Shown here: in pieces, positions 10,623-25,200 of the stretch | Position numbering within the stretch: position 1 is the stretch's first letter | Layout: every line of letters starts with the position of its first letter | Assembly (NCBI RefSeq): GCF_048771995.1 | Contig: NC_133036.1 | Coordinates: forward strand, 17,391,001 to 17,455,000 | DNA: 64,000 nucleotides | From: Taeniopygia guttata | Taxonomy: Eukaryota > Chordata > Aves > Passeriformes > Estrildidae | Reading direction: 5' to 3' | Program-made: the position numbers and the translations under genes | The notes under the pieces: model-generated | What the model was told of the DNA's origin: nothing | The model's database searches: none | Seen by the model: only the letters and a program-made list of their open reading frames with translations

Positions 10623-13600
10623 GAATTGCAAAGTCTCTTTTAACCAGATATTGAGGAATTTAGGAATTTTGTAATCCTCCCCAGAGATCACAAAGGACAG
10701 TGGTTTTGTATTCGTTATTAGTGCAAAAACATCACTTCAAACCCCAGTCTCTACAGTAATTTTGCACATGTTGGAAACTTAATGGAATCTATATGGATTT
10801 ATTGTTTATGGGGCTTCAGGTGCTATTACTTGCCTATATGATATGATGTAAATTGCTTAATTAGCTGACAGGTGATAATTACCAAGACTCTCTTACTTGC
10901 TGCACTAAAGCTGTGCTAGTATAACTTGCTGTACAGTTGAATTAGTGGGAATTCTGTGCAAACAACATGAATGGGACTGAAGAAAGAAGACTTTTGAATG
11001 GCCCAGACATCATTAATCTTACTAATTAGCAATTGATGTCAAGTATATAGTTTAAAAAAATTGAATTGTGCTTTCTTGGGAACTCTGTTTTGCACTGGAC
11101 AAATGCTTCAACTAATTTTGACTTTGAGTTGTTTTTTCTCTTCTCTTTATATTATTTGGTTCTTTCAATCTAAATATTTTAACTTTCTTTCTCGAGGCTG
11201 TATGAGGTCCACAGGAGGAAGTCTACAGCTTTCATCTTGATTTATGGAGCCAATGATAAAAGTTTAGTCTCACAGCTTGTCGCCCATTTCTCTGCTAGAT
11301 TGCTGCCTACAGCATATGTTCAAAGACAGGTTGCCCATAGTTGAATGTAGCTTTATTTCAGTAAACATAGCCTACAGTGGAAACATATTGAATTCAGGCT
11401 AAACTTGCAGAGGGATTGGAAGGAAAACACTGTGTGTGGTGTTGGGGTGCAATTAAGGCTGTTCTAACTTTGATGGGGCTGTGCTGGAGGGGCAGAGATG
11501 TGGGATGGGCTTCAGCCCTGCCCTGGGTGGCTGCAGAGCCATGGCTCGGGGCTCAGGGTGTGCAGGAACAAGATATTTTTATGGCTCTGGTATGATGCAT
11601 CTCCTTGTGAATCCCTTTGCTGTGTCTCAGGAGCCTGTCCCTCTCAGATACCACAAAGAATTATTTCTGTGCATGGTTGTCGTGCTGGAGAGGAGAAACA
11701 ACATGAGTTGTTGAGTAAGTAGCTGAGTAAGAGGAGAGTTATTCATCCCCAGGTGAGGAAGAAGACTGCTCCTTCATGCTTTTTCAGAAAGGCAGGAAGC
11801 GACAAAATGGAGTCATCACTTTGAAATATGCTTACTGTTATATAGATTTTAAAATATATTTTTATATTAAACCCCCATTTTCTATATGCACTCACATATA
11901 TGTACACATTTTTTTAATACATGGACTATACATCATGGCATGTTAATAAACTGCAAAGGAACGTGTGACTTTTATTGACCAGTGTTCAACATTAATTAAT
12001 TTAATATTAATTTAACAATAAAATCCATACAGTTAAATGTTAATGATTGCTTACTGTAAGAGTGTGTTCTCAGTTTTACCCAAAGTAGATGTGTGCTTAT
12101 TTCTTTCTTTTAATAAGAACTAATGTTACTAAAATACAGCATCACCTCCCCAGTCAAAGACGTGTTTAACAACCAATGTAACTGCTTTAGGATCACTCAT
12201 TCCTGATATTCTCTGAGTTTGTTTTCTGGAATTACTGCAGTAAGGCCCTGCCACAGCAGGAAGGTGATTCTTTGTGCAGGCCTGTCCATGGGCTGGAGCC
12301 CACTCCTCTCAAAGCCATTGCAGTGCAGAGATCCAAAATTACAGAACTCTTTCAGTGCTAAATATTGGCAATGAAGGGATGATTTTTGGTTTTCTTCTGT
12401 TGCTGAGTTCAGGCTGCATAAAGTCCATACAAAGGTGTTTCTGTCATTAGTGATGAAAGCATCTACCACTGACTTAATAGACAGACAGCAAACAGATTTA
12501 CACCAAAAGAGAAATAAGATTCAGTTTAAATGCATCAGATTGAAGGGACATTTTTGTTTCTCAAGCTACTTGGAGCAGAATAAAGTGCAGGATATTCCCA
12601 GAAGTCCATGGAATGGTGGAGCAGTGAGATCTTCATCCATAACCTGCCTGTCACACACCCCTGGCCGAGACCAGATTGGCTGCTCTGGGAAGCTTCAGAT
12701 TAATGGATCCCTTCTGCTGTCAGACTCACTGGAGTGGCAGATTAAGATTCTATTTTTGGTGCCTAATTTCTAAATTAGCAGTTTCCATCAGCCCCTGTTT
12801 ACTGCTGTCACCAGGAACACGCTGGGCTGTGCACGTGTAATTAGAGAGAGCTGGGGCTGTGCCCTTGCTCTTGCTAAATGAGGTCCTGGCAGCTCTTCCC
12901 CCTGAATACACTGATGAGGGTTTTTTTGGGGTATATTTAGTTGGCATTCTTTAATAGATGAGGTACTGGGCGTTTTTTTCCTATCACTGACTGGTAATTG
13001 CTCAAAATTAAAAGTTTGGGTTTTTTTTTCATTAGTTTAATAATTTTGTTTTCCTGAGTCTTTTTGTGCCTTTCAAGTTGCTGTTAAATGAGTAAGCTTG
13101 CTTCAGATATTGTAGTTTAAATACAGTTTTACTTACTAAAAAAAGTAGGAAAAAATAGCTGTCTCAGCCCATATGAAAAAATATTTCAGTCCTCATAAGG
13201 TTAAAATATATCTGTGACTGGAGGTTCAAGAACAGTGGTGAAATTCCAGGAAAAGGTCTAACATCTGCATCAAAGCAGAGTGAATGATGTAAATTTGCTT
13301 CCTGAAGTTATGTCCACTGTAGAGATACACTCTCAGCTCTCTGGGGAGTGAACTTGGATTCACTCCCCATTCCTAAAATTAGCCTAAAACATGGCATTCT
13401 GCAGATAATTTGAAAATAACACTCCAAAATTTTCTTCTAAGGTCTGAAAGGTTGCAAAGCTTTTTGGGAAAAGTCTCATCTCACCCAGGAAGGGACCATC
13501 ATGGGGAAGGAAAGGTGCAAATGGGCCTCCAAAACTTACAAATGGTTACATTTTGCCAGTGAGGAGGGGGTTCTGAACAGAAACTGTTTGTAGAAAGGAG

Positions 13601-16087
13601 GATATGCTGGATGTGGAGGCAGAAGTCGTGACTGGCCAAGATCAGGAGACTTTTATTCACTTTTTTTGTGTAGTAACTTAATGAAAAAGAGTACTTGACA
13701 CTCAGCACACAGCCAGGATCTTTTGGATGGGTAGTGGTAAATCATTTTCAGGTTTAGAATAGAAAGCATTAAAAAGGATCACTGCCAGCACTCAGTGGTT
13801 TTTGTGTGTCTCCTGGTTGTGCTAATTAATCCCAGTTAACCCAAACCAGATCAGGTGCCACTTAATACAAGGCTGAATCAGAGAAGTTTTGAGGAGGTTA
13901 TAAATATCTCCTGGAGATGCTGAGGTTAGTGAGGGTTTAGGAATTCCATATAATTATATGAATTTAAAAACATTTAAGTTTATCTTCCTAGAGGAATCTT
14001 AATAGCAAGGTGCTAATTTGATTTATATTTTACCTATTACACCTTTACCTGGGCCATGAAGGAGCAGTTCTGTTTCTGAAATATGTATATAAAGTAGTCA
14101 ACCCTTTTAACAACCCTCTATATGTTCAAATATTAATTGCATGTGAAAGTATTATCACAGATGAGACAGAATTATTTTTAACTTCAACAGATTTTATTTC
14201 TTATTCTGCTTTTTATGCTTACCAGGAAGGGCATTCAGTATAAGAAGGTGACTTTATTCAGACTGCAGGTTTTTAAAGAAGGGCCTTCACATCTTGTAAA
14301 GGATTGTACTCAGTACTTTGGATTTCTTTAGAGATGTTTGATGAACTGCTCAGGAAGTCTTTGATTTCCTGACACTTCATGTTACTGCAATGTGTTTGCC
14401 AAAAATATTCTTTGCCAGAGAGGTTGCAAAGCTTTTTTCTGTTTACCTCTTGAAGCTGCGTGGCACAGAGATACCTACAGCGAGAAAATGGACTAAAGAA
14501 ATTGGTGTAAATGAACTCACTCTCAGTTATCTGGTGCAACAACTCGAAAACATTTTTCACTAAGCAGTGGAAGGGCAGTGGCTCATTCTGAGTTAAATGG
14601 TAAACATTAGGTTTTGATTAAAACATAAAGAATCTGTACTATGGAGTTCCTCATCCTCAGCTGGAGCTGCTGCCTCAGGCACTCCTGGGAAGGTGAATTA
14701 TTTCAGGTTGGGGTGAGTCCCTGAGCCCTGGGTAGGGAAGTCCTGCCAACATGTCTTTGGCAGTGTCTGTGGGACCCTTCCAATCCCAGCAGTGCATTTT
14801 TATCTCCAGCTATATCTGCAAGCAATATTTTAGTCCTGGAAACGCTGACACATCCAGGTTGTATTTTCCTTTCCTCTGGTACAGACTTACCTGTAACTTC
14901 CAGAATTATAGGCACAGAAGAGCACCAGAATAAATCATAGTGATTTCATTCCACTCTTATAAATTGTTGCCTAAATTGTCAACACCTCTTCACTATTAGT
15001 GTTAAGTAAACTGGCTTTTATAAAATATGAGCCACTCAATCATTTATCTTAAGCCCCAATCTATCTCCTTGTTGTTTTTAAAGGCAAGATATAACAGTAA
15101 GTGAAAGCAGGAATTGCTTCCCTGAGGAAATTTTACTATGATCAAAGCAACCTGGCTGTTTAGGAGTGAAAGCAATCCCTGGCTTAATGAAATCTAGGAG
15201 AAATTAGATAAATAGATGAAATGGAGGATTCCAAACAAATTGTAAAGTAGATCTGGAGGGGAGGGCAAGTTACTGAAGCCTTCAGGTTGAATGTGGAGGG
15301 GACAATAGTGTGAGTAAATTAACTTTTAAGATAAATATTGTTGAAGAAGAGGGAGGCAACTGTAGATGTGGCTTTGGGATAGGTGGACATTTGCTTATGT
15401 TAAATTGCTTTTGGGGTGATCTGGGTGAAGTGTAGTGAGAGAAGAGACTAAATCAAGTGAGAAGTGAGGAGCAGAGTTATGTAGAGCCTCAAAGGTGGGA
15501 GCAGGAAGATTAAAATTCAATTTTAAAATCTAACTTTTCACAGAAAATGATTTTTCTTTAAATCTATATTTCTTAATAAATGGAAGATTGCTATGCAAGA
15601 AATAGAGCCTGGTTCAAAAGTCACTCTCCCATCTTTAGACCTGGAATAGGAATAAATATGAAGTGGATCAGACTGAAATGTCTGCTAGCTCCAAATACAA
15701 CCTGAACTTAAAACTACTCCAGTTCTAGTTTAGAAGAAGCCATGGGTCTCAAGGGATTTGCTGTTGATCAGTCTAACAGCCTTCATACTTGTTGTAATAT
15801 CTCATTTCTGAGAGGCCTGCTTGTTATGTTCTGCTCACAGTCTCAGCATTATACTGTTTGCCAGATTTGGGGCTGGGAAGTCATCTTCCCAGATGAGATT
15901 GAGGGGTTGATGGACCATTTGTAAGGGTTCTTTAAGCATAATCACACTGTTTGATTTGTGCAAAACTTGTCAGTAAAAATGTTTCAAAATCTATGGAGCC
16001 TTCTTATTTATGACCCAGTCTGTGTGGACAGAAATCAGTGTTTTCAGTTTTGGATGTCTAATTATTTTCTTTGCTCCTCCTCTCTAG
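10623..16087. other. Unique AT-rich non-coding DNA
   Basis: No gene or recognisable interspersed repeat. There is an AT-only palindromic stretch at about 11990-12020 made of ATTAATTAA and TTTAATATTAA blocks. The frames at 14273-14560 (minus) and 12435-12773 (plus) have no recognised domain. Confidence 0.6.
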
Positions 16088-16247
16088 GAAGTCTTACTTG
16101 CCATGTGGAGAGCCAGAGAAAGGTAAGATATTTTCTTAATTCCTGTCTATGTAACCGTATGTGTGTGTGGGAGAAACACAGCTTTCCTGCCACTGCTCCT
16201 TGCAAGGAGGTTGGGAACAATATGGCACCAATCAGAGCCTCTTGCAG
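16088..16247 (+). other. Candidate exon with strong acceptor and two donors
   Basis: A long pyrimidine tract (TTTTCTTTGCTCCTCCTCTCTAG, ending at 16087) is followed by open sequence. There are two consensus donors: AAAG|GTAAGA after 16122 (a 35-nt microexon) and GCAG|GTAAGC after 16247 (a 160-nt exon). The enclosing frame stays open from 15958 to 16251. The peptide is not recognised. Such matches arise by chance in 64 kb, so this is a suggestion only. It could equally be a lncRNA exon or a cryptic site. Confidence 0.2.
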
Positions 16248-16447
16248 GTAAGCACTGGGGTATTCCAGGCTGTGCCATGAATGCAGATGTAGCTGAATAA
16301 TTGCCAAACTGCTCTGCACATGTACAGCCAAGGCTGGGAACACTCGTGGGTTTGCCTGTTTCATATAACCTTCAATTTAATTTTAGACTCTCTACCCCAC
16401 CTAGGTGGGAAACCACTCTGTTTTGAATACACTTCAAGAACTGCAGA

Positions 16448-16475
16448 TTTTTTTTGACAGAAAAAAAAAAAAAAA
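16448..16475. repeat. T run and A run facing each other
   Basis: Eight T, then GACAG, then fifteen A. This can form a short A/T hairpin and is prone to length change. Confidence 0.7.
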
Positions 16476-19400
16476 TCCAGTCTTAGGTTGGCTTAAAAGT
16501 GTCTCTTTGTTTTCCTCTCAGGCTTCTTCAGAGGAAGATGAGAACAGATTTTCAGATCTGCCACTGACATCTGTGTAACTCTCTCTCTGTTTGCCTGATG
16601 TGATGGCCAGTAAAACAGGCACGCTGGGGAAATTATGTGTTCATCTTTTAAGCCTAAATTGTTTAATCCTCGTGTGATGGTACCAAGAAAAACACTGTCT
16701 GCTTGGTTTTTTTTAGATCTTCATCTCTGCCTCTATCCATCTGTTGTATTTTCTCCTCAGACAGATGTCCAAATTAATATCAGGGAAGCAGCTATAATAG
16801 AGTTAGGGTCAAATGCCATTTATGCTCTATGGTAGCTGTGTCACAATACATAGCAAAGAATTTTTTATAAAATTACGTCATTTTTCTGCTGCATTACTGT
16901 CTTGAAATGTTCAGCTTCTGAACATCTACATTTAGGGCCACAAATCATAGAGCACTTCATTAGGAAACCATTGGAAAGCTGGAGAGCCTCCTAATTTAAA
17001 TCAATTCCAAGGAAAGCTCTCAGTGGCATTTTCAGCGTCCATCTGCAACTTTGCATTCTGTGAGAGGAAGAGGATTTCTGTTTTACTCAATCCAGCTACT
17101 CTTCAGACTTAATCTGGTCCTCAAAATTCACTAAGTAAAGCTGGGTCTTAGGAAGAGATAATTCTGTGAAGCACAGACAGGAAAGCTGCAGTTTGGATGT
17201 GGGCAGTTAAAGGAGATAATTACTGATAAACTGCTTACTGGTATCAATTAGAAATATATTTACACATAGTGAATGCAAACTGTTAAATATTTTTCTATAA
17301 CCTTAGGCATCCTCCCTCTGCAACCCAGTGGTTCTGTCAGTGCAGTGTGCTTATTTTATTTTTGTGATAATATTTTGGTTTGGTTGGAGCAGGTTGGTAA
17401 ACAACTGAGCTGTGATAATTATTTCAGTAGTTTGTTTGGTTTTATTTCCTCTTTGGGATAGGCTGTGTAGCTGTGTTTGTACTGCCTGTTCCTCCTGCAA
17501 ATGTTTTGGAATTGGAGATAATATCTTCTACACAACTTTCAATTAAGTTTTTGTATCTTTAATTCCTCACATTTCTATATTTTTTCTCTACTATTTCTTC
17601 TTTTTTATTCCATGTTTTTCTTAAAATAAATTTACATTTGCTCTTTGTTACTAAGAGAACGGATATGCCATTTAAAGTGTATAATTTAGAACAGATTTCT
17701 ATTCTCAGAAACCTCAAGAGCTTTCTCAGCCCCTTCCTGTCCCAATGTGTGCTGTACCTTCATTAAGGTGCCATACAGTCATGTTGAATTCTGCATGGGT
17801 ATTTATAATCTTAGAGGTCACCTCAGCCACATTGTCTGAGGGGAGAGTCAGTTTATTCAAATTGCATTGTTTCTGCTTTTGGCTAATTCTGGGAAATGTT
17901 TTCACTCAAGCAGAGAACTTGACCTAAAAGGAATAAAAACAAATGCCCAGTTTTATCATCTTTGGCTCTTTGTTGAGATAGACTCAGCTCTGCCACAGTT
18001 GGTGCCAGGGCCAGTGAATTTGACCTTGTTTTGTGTTTTATTGAGGGAGCAAACACAAACCAGGGTTTGTCTGGACCAGTTCTGGCTGGTGCCATTTCTC
18101 TAAGTGCAGTTTGGAATGTGGTTAAAGGAAAACAGGTTATATTCTATTCTTGCTTGTTCTACTTTTAATAATTGTTACTCCGAATTTTAGCACATTCCTT
18201 TGTCATCCCACATACGTATGGTAATGATGAGAAGCACTTCCTCCAGTGCTAGTCTGTTCTTTTAACAATCCACATGAGTGACACAGATTAATAAAATGTG
18301 ACATTTCAGGATCCAGAGGAAAATACGAAATAAAAAATGACTGTTTGAGGAAAAATTAGTCATATGCAGAGGGACCTATTAAAGTTGCCTCACATATCAA
18401 GCCTTTGTTCTGAGCATGTGTGACTGGAAGTGCAAAGCTAGGCTGTCAGGATTTGTTTAGCTAATGATTCTAACTTGTTAAAATTTTAACTATGGCTCCT
18501 TTTGTTGTGCTTCAAAGGATTCGTAATGCTCTTTATAATAATTTATCTTATATTCTTGAAAGTATAACACATTTTATTTATTATTGGGGTATTGATTTGG
18601 CTGCTTGGCATGTACTGTTTATATGCAATTTGGATTTTGATTATGGGGTTCAGTGTAAAAAAAGTATCTGCATAAAATTCATAGCTCATATAAAAGTGCT
18701 GTTTTGTTATCCACTAAGACACAAGATACAAATCAAGTGTGAGAAGAGCTTGAAGCCAGACTGTAAGATGTGAATGCTAAATCCTATCACAACTCATACT
18801 TGTCAGAGAAATGCACATTTAAAATCCTCGGTCATGTATAATAATACACTGAAACACAAATAGGATGCTCGAACATCAAACTTTAAGAACACTTTTGTTT
18901 TGAAGAGAAGAGAGGAACTCGAAAAGAGTCATAAAAGTGCAATGTGGGAAGGAGCTCATACTGAGTTTTCAGCATGGCACTACCAGGCCTGTTATCTTTA
19001 TCTGTCTCTGTGTGGTGAGCAATAATAAGAAAGGATTTCACTTTCTGTGTTAAGCTGCTGGGTAACCATCTGGTTACAGAAATGCATAACGTTTTTGGAT
19101 TATGTTTGGCACAGTCCTCTTCTCCCATCAGGCCCTGCCCACACCACAGACACGCTGGTTCCAGAGCCCAGTAGAATGAATGGAGATGATGCTGTGCGTT
19201 TAAATAGTTCATTTTCATAATTAAAATTTCTTACACAAACAGTCAAAGCACAGAACCTCCTTTTCTCAGTATGCAGAGGGAGGTGGGCTCCAAATTCCAG
19301 GGTCAAGAGAGATAAAAATAAATTTAAAATAGATGCATCCAAGTGAAGTTGTTTGCCTGTGCATACCCCTGTGGTCATCAGAAAAAAAAGGCCTCTTGAA

Positions 19401-22151
19401 ATATCTGTGGCTTTAGAAATGCTTTGAAAAGATGGATTCGGACTAAAACCAGGCATAGGGAGCAGTTGTATAAGGTGGGTCTCAGTAAAGCAAAGAACTG
19501 AACTTTCTCTCCTCACCTAAAAAGGTCTGGCTGATCAGGAACACCTGCTCTCACAGGGAATAACATTTCTCCTTCACCTGTGTCTGGTGGGGCTGGTCTC
19601 TTGAAGACACCCACAAGGAAAGGTAAGCCTTACCCTCCTGTTAATACACACATTAGACTGTGTTAATAATTGCATTTTTAACCACACTGATTGGCTCATG
19701 CAGATTCCATTTGTGTTAACTGTATAGGAAAAATGTGTCTGTATGAGTGAGGGAATCTGTGCAATTCTGCAGGTTTAAAAGGTGTGTGAATCCCAAAGCA
19801 CACATGTATACATCCAGCACAGGCATTGTCATTCCCTTCTGATACAATTAAGATAGAAACTACAGGGAGAATTATACTCTAGGCAAGGCCAAGGACTTTG
19901 TAATATATTTTGAAAATACTATGTACAGTGTAGCATGACACTGAATATGTCCCAAGCTATGTATTATGTGCTGCTTTAGAAATCCCATTGTATTATCAGA
20001 GCCAAAGATTTGTTGGGAGTGTCAGACAGTGACCTTTTGGACCAATCCTTCCATCCTTTATGCAGTGACAAGTTTGTTCCTCTTCCCATGTGAAGTTTGG
20101 GGCTGTGCTCCCCTTGTGCCTCCTCCTAGCAGAGGGTTTGTCATGGCAGTGGCAAATGAGCAGATGGAGGCAGCAGAAGCCCCAGCATCAGAACCAGCCA
20201 CATGAGCAGGCTAGAGGGAGGATGCTTTGTTGATAAATACCATGTACAGTGTTCTAGCTGCATGAAAATGTAGGTAGTTTTCTGTGCAGAACCAAGGGGA
20301 TTCCAAATTCTCTGCCCAGACTGGCAGAGCACACTCAGCTCTGTGGATGGCCTGAGATGCTCATATGCTGTGGCAGAATTTTGAATTTCTTTTTGATTAA
20401 TATCATGCTTCAGTGCACCCATCTGTCTGTGTACTGGGTGCAAGTTTCAAAGGAAGATAAGTGATATACAATCAATTAAAAATGCAGGTAAAATTTAGGA
20501 CTTCAGGAAATTTCAGTAAATTTTGGTGAGTAAGGTGTTGCCAGGTTGAAATGCTCAACAGGTTCATGCACTATCCAAGTAAATGAAGCCCATTTCATTA
20601 ATGCAATTAATAAAAACCTGGGAGGCTGAATGAATAATGCTTCCAGCCCTCCTTGTTCAAAGAGATCAGGAAAACACGAGAGAGAGGCAAAAGGCATTCT
20701 GCTGTCATAACAGCCTGGGATGGAGTTGTGAAATAACTGCAGTGATTTCCCAGAGACTACACAAATAATTTCAAAGTAGTTTGGCAGGTCTGCAGTTTGC
20801 AGAGCAAAAGCTATGTCTGTATTTTCCACAGTCACATTTTAACCTACCCTGCAAACTCTGCTTCAGAAGTCAAGTCCCCAGCTCTCCAAAATCTGTGTCT
20901 TCAAATCCATTTGGAGCAGTGGATTCATTGTGTCAGGCTGGGCAATGCAAGCTATTAGCCTAGAAGTTACTGAGTAAAAGCAAAAAGCCTCTAAGAAACT
21001 TAACCCACTCCTTTTAGCAGTCACTAAACCAGCTAACAAATAGAGATGATTTAAATTTCTTCACAATGCCAGCTGCTTGCAGAAAACCTGACATCCTCTT
21101 GAGAGGTTAAAAAATAATCTATTTGCAGCCCTAAGGTTGAAGAATGCAATGAATTTAGCAAGCTCAAGCCTCACTGCACTTGTCTTTCATGCTACCAAAT
21201 GTGTCCTTTTAAGATATTATACTCTTTCACAGCTGATTGAAAAAAGAATTTAAGAAGATATCTTCTCACAGTATATCTGTTTTTAAGTCTCTTATCATTT
21301 CCTAATGTTGGAACACATGCTTGCCAAAATCCATGGGGCAGTTGGAAAATATTTATACAAAATGTCATGGCTGATGCTTTTAAAGCTTTGCTTGAATATC
21401 TAAGGAAGACTTGGGTTTCATACTTTACAAAAAAAAAAAAAATAGAGTGTTTATCCACAGAAAAATACTCTGTATCATCACAGGCTCTTTCCAAAACAGT
21501 GGTTAATGACACAAAAAAGATCAGTAAATTGCAACTTCAGATCAATAGATTGACAATGACCAGATTTGTCACTATAAATCCATTACACTTAAGCAAATTA
21601 CAGATTAAATTATTTTGCCCCAGGGAGCCTGCAGGTGATGTTTAGTGAAGGACCTGAGGCTTTATTAAAGCCATGTGATGGTGGTGGTGCACATTTTGGT
21701 GTGTTTGTGTGCTCACAAAGGTGTTGATGGATATTTATACCTGTGCACCCAGGTATGGATGTGCAGATGTACCAAACATTTGTAACATTTTTGTGCTCTA
21801 AATAATTCAGTGTGTTTGGAGGTATTTGAGACAAAAACTGCCTTGGGATATCAGTAGGTCATACATTCAGTGAGAATTGGCTTCTCCATTAACGAGCCCT
21901 GGCATGGAATCAATACAGTGTGAGTTATGCTGTCAGCCTGTGCATTTCAGCTTCATAAAAATGTAGAAGAAATATCCAAATTTCACAATGGTTTATCCCA
22001 AGCAGAAAGAATCTTACTGATTTATTTTGCATATGAAACTGCTGCAAGGCTGAGAGCAACAGAGCTCAGGGCCTTGGACAGTTCTGGGTGCACAGGGATT
22101 TGTGTGGAGGAGTCAATAACATTATAGTTTTCCTGGTTTCTCATTGCAGTA

Positions 22152-22205
22152 TTTTTTTTTTTTTTCTGGGTGGATGCTGTGGTTTTGTTTTTTTTTTTTT
22201 TTTTT
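22152..22205. repeat. Two poly(T) runs 22 bp apart
   Basis: T14 at 22152-22165 and T18 at 22188-22205 are separated by CTGGGTGG... sequence. I see no target duplication or element body that would make either one a retroposon tail. Confidence 0.75.
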
Positions 22206-25200
22206 AGAACGAAGGTATTAAGTTTTTATCCTTTGTTTTGTTTTTGTCAGGATCAGGATGGAAAGTGTTTGAGATGGTATTTTGTGTTCAGACTTAGATG
22301 TTTATTATTTTTTAACTATATTAGAGTTTTACAAGTTGTGAGTCTTACAGTATCAAGCTAAAAAATGGTTCTGTATCTATTTTTACAAGGTCTTTTAAGG
22401 AAAAACTATCTAATTAAGAAATTATACTTAAATTATTTTTGCTTTTAACTCAATAACTAATCACTAGTATCTTGTAATGTAGATTTTTCTATCTAATTAT
22501 ACAACATTACTCAAACTTATGAAGAGGAAGAAGGAATAGTTACTGCCTTAAAACTTCTATCTTAGTTTTTTATATATTACTATATTCTAAAATTTTAAAC
22601 TCCAAGTTTTCTTCTACATGATATTATACACTTTCATTCAAATTATACACTTATAATCTCAGTGTTATCAATTATTTTTTGAAGCTGTCTCTACAGCTTC
22701 AGGTTAAATGTAGTGTTTTTTGAGGGTCTGTGTCAAAAAAAAAACAAAGTCTAAAATTCTTAGTATCTAGGGTTCTGACATCAGGGCTAAAGGTAAAAGC
22801 CCATATCCTGCTTGCAAAATTCACTGAAACTCTGTAAACCACTGCCTGAAGTAAGAACATGCAGATGTTGAGGAGCAGAAATTCCTGCTTTAAAGCACTG
22901 ATGAAGTTTTTGCTCAAGGGTAATAAAGAGAAAATTAAATTAAATTCTTTAAAATATACGTGTCTGAAAAATGTCACACAAAATCTCGTACAAAATTTAT
23001 GTACTTCAGTACACACCTGTGTTCCTGCTAGCTCAAGTGTGTGCAAAATGCTCCTGGTTAGATCAAAAGCCTTCAACATCACTATATGTTGGGCTTTTTT
23101 CCACTTATAAACTGTTTTCTGCAGCAAAATGACCTTTCTCTGAATAGGTCAGCACCTTACAGGGCCCAGGGACACTGCCTGACCTGTGTGACAGTGATGG
23201 ATTTCTCGAGTGCTTCACAGACATCAGTGCAGCCACTCCATTCTATTCTGCTGGGAGAGCAGGAGTTTCACTGGGAGCTGCCTTCAGGTATCCTCCTGCC
23301 CAGTCAAAAAACTTTAAATCCATTTCTTGCAGTGGAAATTAATTAAACAAAGGCTTGAAATCTAGTCCTTGCACTCTGCCAGGAGCAGTGAATGAGCAGG
23401 TCAGAGGAGACAGAATTGTAGATGAGGAAATCTGCTAACATTTAACCTTGGAGGCTGCAATTTGTGTTTGTGCTGGAGAGGGGTGTCTGCAGAGACACTC
23501 ACAGGGATTCTGCTCCACTCTGAGATTGCCTATGGATAAACAGAGTCTACCTGGTTTCTTTGTCACCTATTTTATCATCTCTGCAAGCACTGAAACTGAG
23601 GTGGATACTCCAGATTAGGTAGTAGAAAATAAAATTAGTTTGCTTTGAACTAAGAATGGATATTACTGACAGACTGCATCAGAGATGATCAGGGCAAAGC
23701 TGATGTTACATGTTACTTGACAATTTTTCTCTCATTGAAATTAAAGAAATTTAGGCTGCTTTCAAACAAAGCTGTGTTTAATTCTCTAGAAGTGCACTTG
23801 TCTGCCTTGGGGGACCTTCAGAAATGTCTATTTATGATAAACCACTTCAAGCAGAAAGTTTTAAGCCATGAAGAACGTTAGCAACTATAAAGAAAAGCCA
23901 TGTCTGTTTAATTCAGATCGTTTTCCAATTTATGTAAATGAAAGGCTTGCAATGTATTTTCTTTTGCCCAAGTTTCTAATTTCTTACATCAAAAGAGGCA
24001 AACAAAACTGGTTGTATTTATTGGGATGTCTGTTTAACACCAAACTCAGGGCAACATATGCAATCTTGCAAAGCATCTTTGGGGTTGGCTTTGCCTGACA
24101 CTGCCATCAGTGAGGGGATAAATTCAGTCCAGGTCAGCCTTGGAGTTATACATCATTTCACATCCATTTGGGATGTGTTTTTTATGCTGATTTGAACATT
24201 GATTCCTGGTCTGAGCACACGGAGAAGTAGTGGCTGTGTGGGAGTGCTGGTGCCACTGTGCTCAGAAAGCAAATAATGATTCTGTGTGAATCCCATCACC
24301 TGGGGATGTTCTGCCTCTTCTGTAGTGAGGGAATTGTGTTGGCACCTTCCTGTATGTGGGGAGAAAGAATCAATTTCTCCTCGGGCTGTACAGCTGCCCA
24401 GCTGGGAGTGGTCAGATCAAAAGCATGCGGGACAAGTGTAAATTTAATCTACCCTATATAAAAAAATATTTTTTTATGGGGAAGATGTAATGATTATTAT
24501 TGGATAATACTGCAGGCAGTGGATTACTGAAATTCCTTTAAGTACTTGGTGAATTGATTTGCTTTGAGGATGAAGGTCAGCCTGGGAATGCAGACACCTG
24601 AAGCAATGGCCATGGTAGCGATGAACCAGCCCAATGTCACCCTTTCCCTCCTGGAATTTGCTTTGCTTCCATCAAATACTTGGCAATGGATTTTTCTCAC
24701 AGGTCCAACACTGTCTGTGGTAAATCAGGTACTTTAGTGAAGGTTCTTGATCTGTAATCCCAGAGTCCCTGAGAAACTCATTTAATATCAGTCGGCTCTG
24801 ACTGCCAGGATCTGTGTGCTTAATGGGCTCTCCATAAAAAAAAGAATAACTATATTGGGATAGTATTGGGCCCTGTTATGTGCTTAATTGGTCACATCCA
24901 TGGGCTGAAGTATGAAGGCAAGGAAGTACAAAGCTGGAATGCTTGTACCCAGAAGGATCACATTCATTTCAATAAAAATCTCTGCTGGATATTTTCAGAC
25001 AGAATATTCTTTGTGCTTCCCACATAGGAAGCATAGACATGAAACTGCACCCTATAGTGTTTTGGTGATTTAAATATAGAATTCAGCATTGAATCTGCAT
25101 GGGTACAATTCACGGCCTAAAGTGAATTTCCCAGCTACTACAGAGTGTAACAATAATGTGCACTAAGATAGAGAACACTCCCAGGCCTTGTGCAGCACTG

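Noticed and set aside
10181..10654. 157-codon open frame (plus)
   Set aside because: It is antisense to a CR1 copy. Its Pro/Ala/Leu/Ser-rich content comes from GC-rich repeat sequence.
22699..23127. 142-codon frame, minus
   Set aside because: AT-rich unique DNA with no recognised domain, and a similar-length frame on the opposite strand overlaps it.
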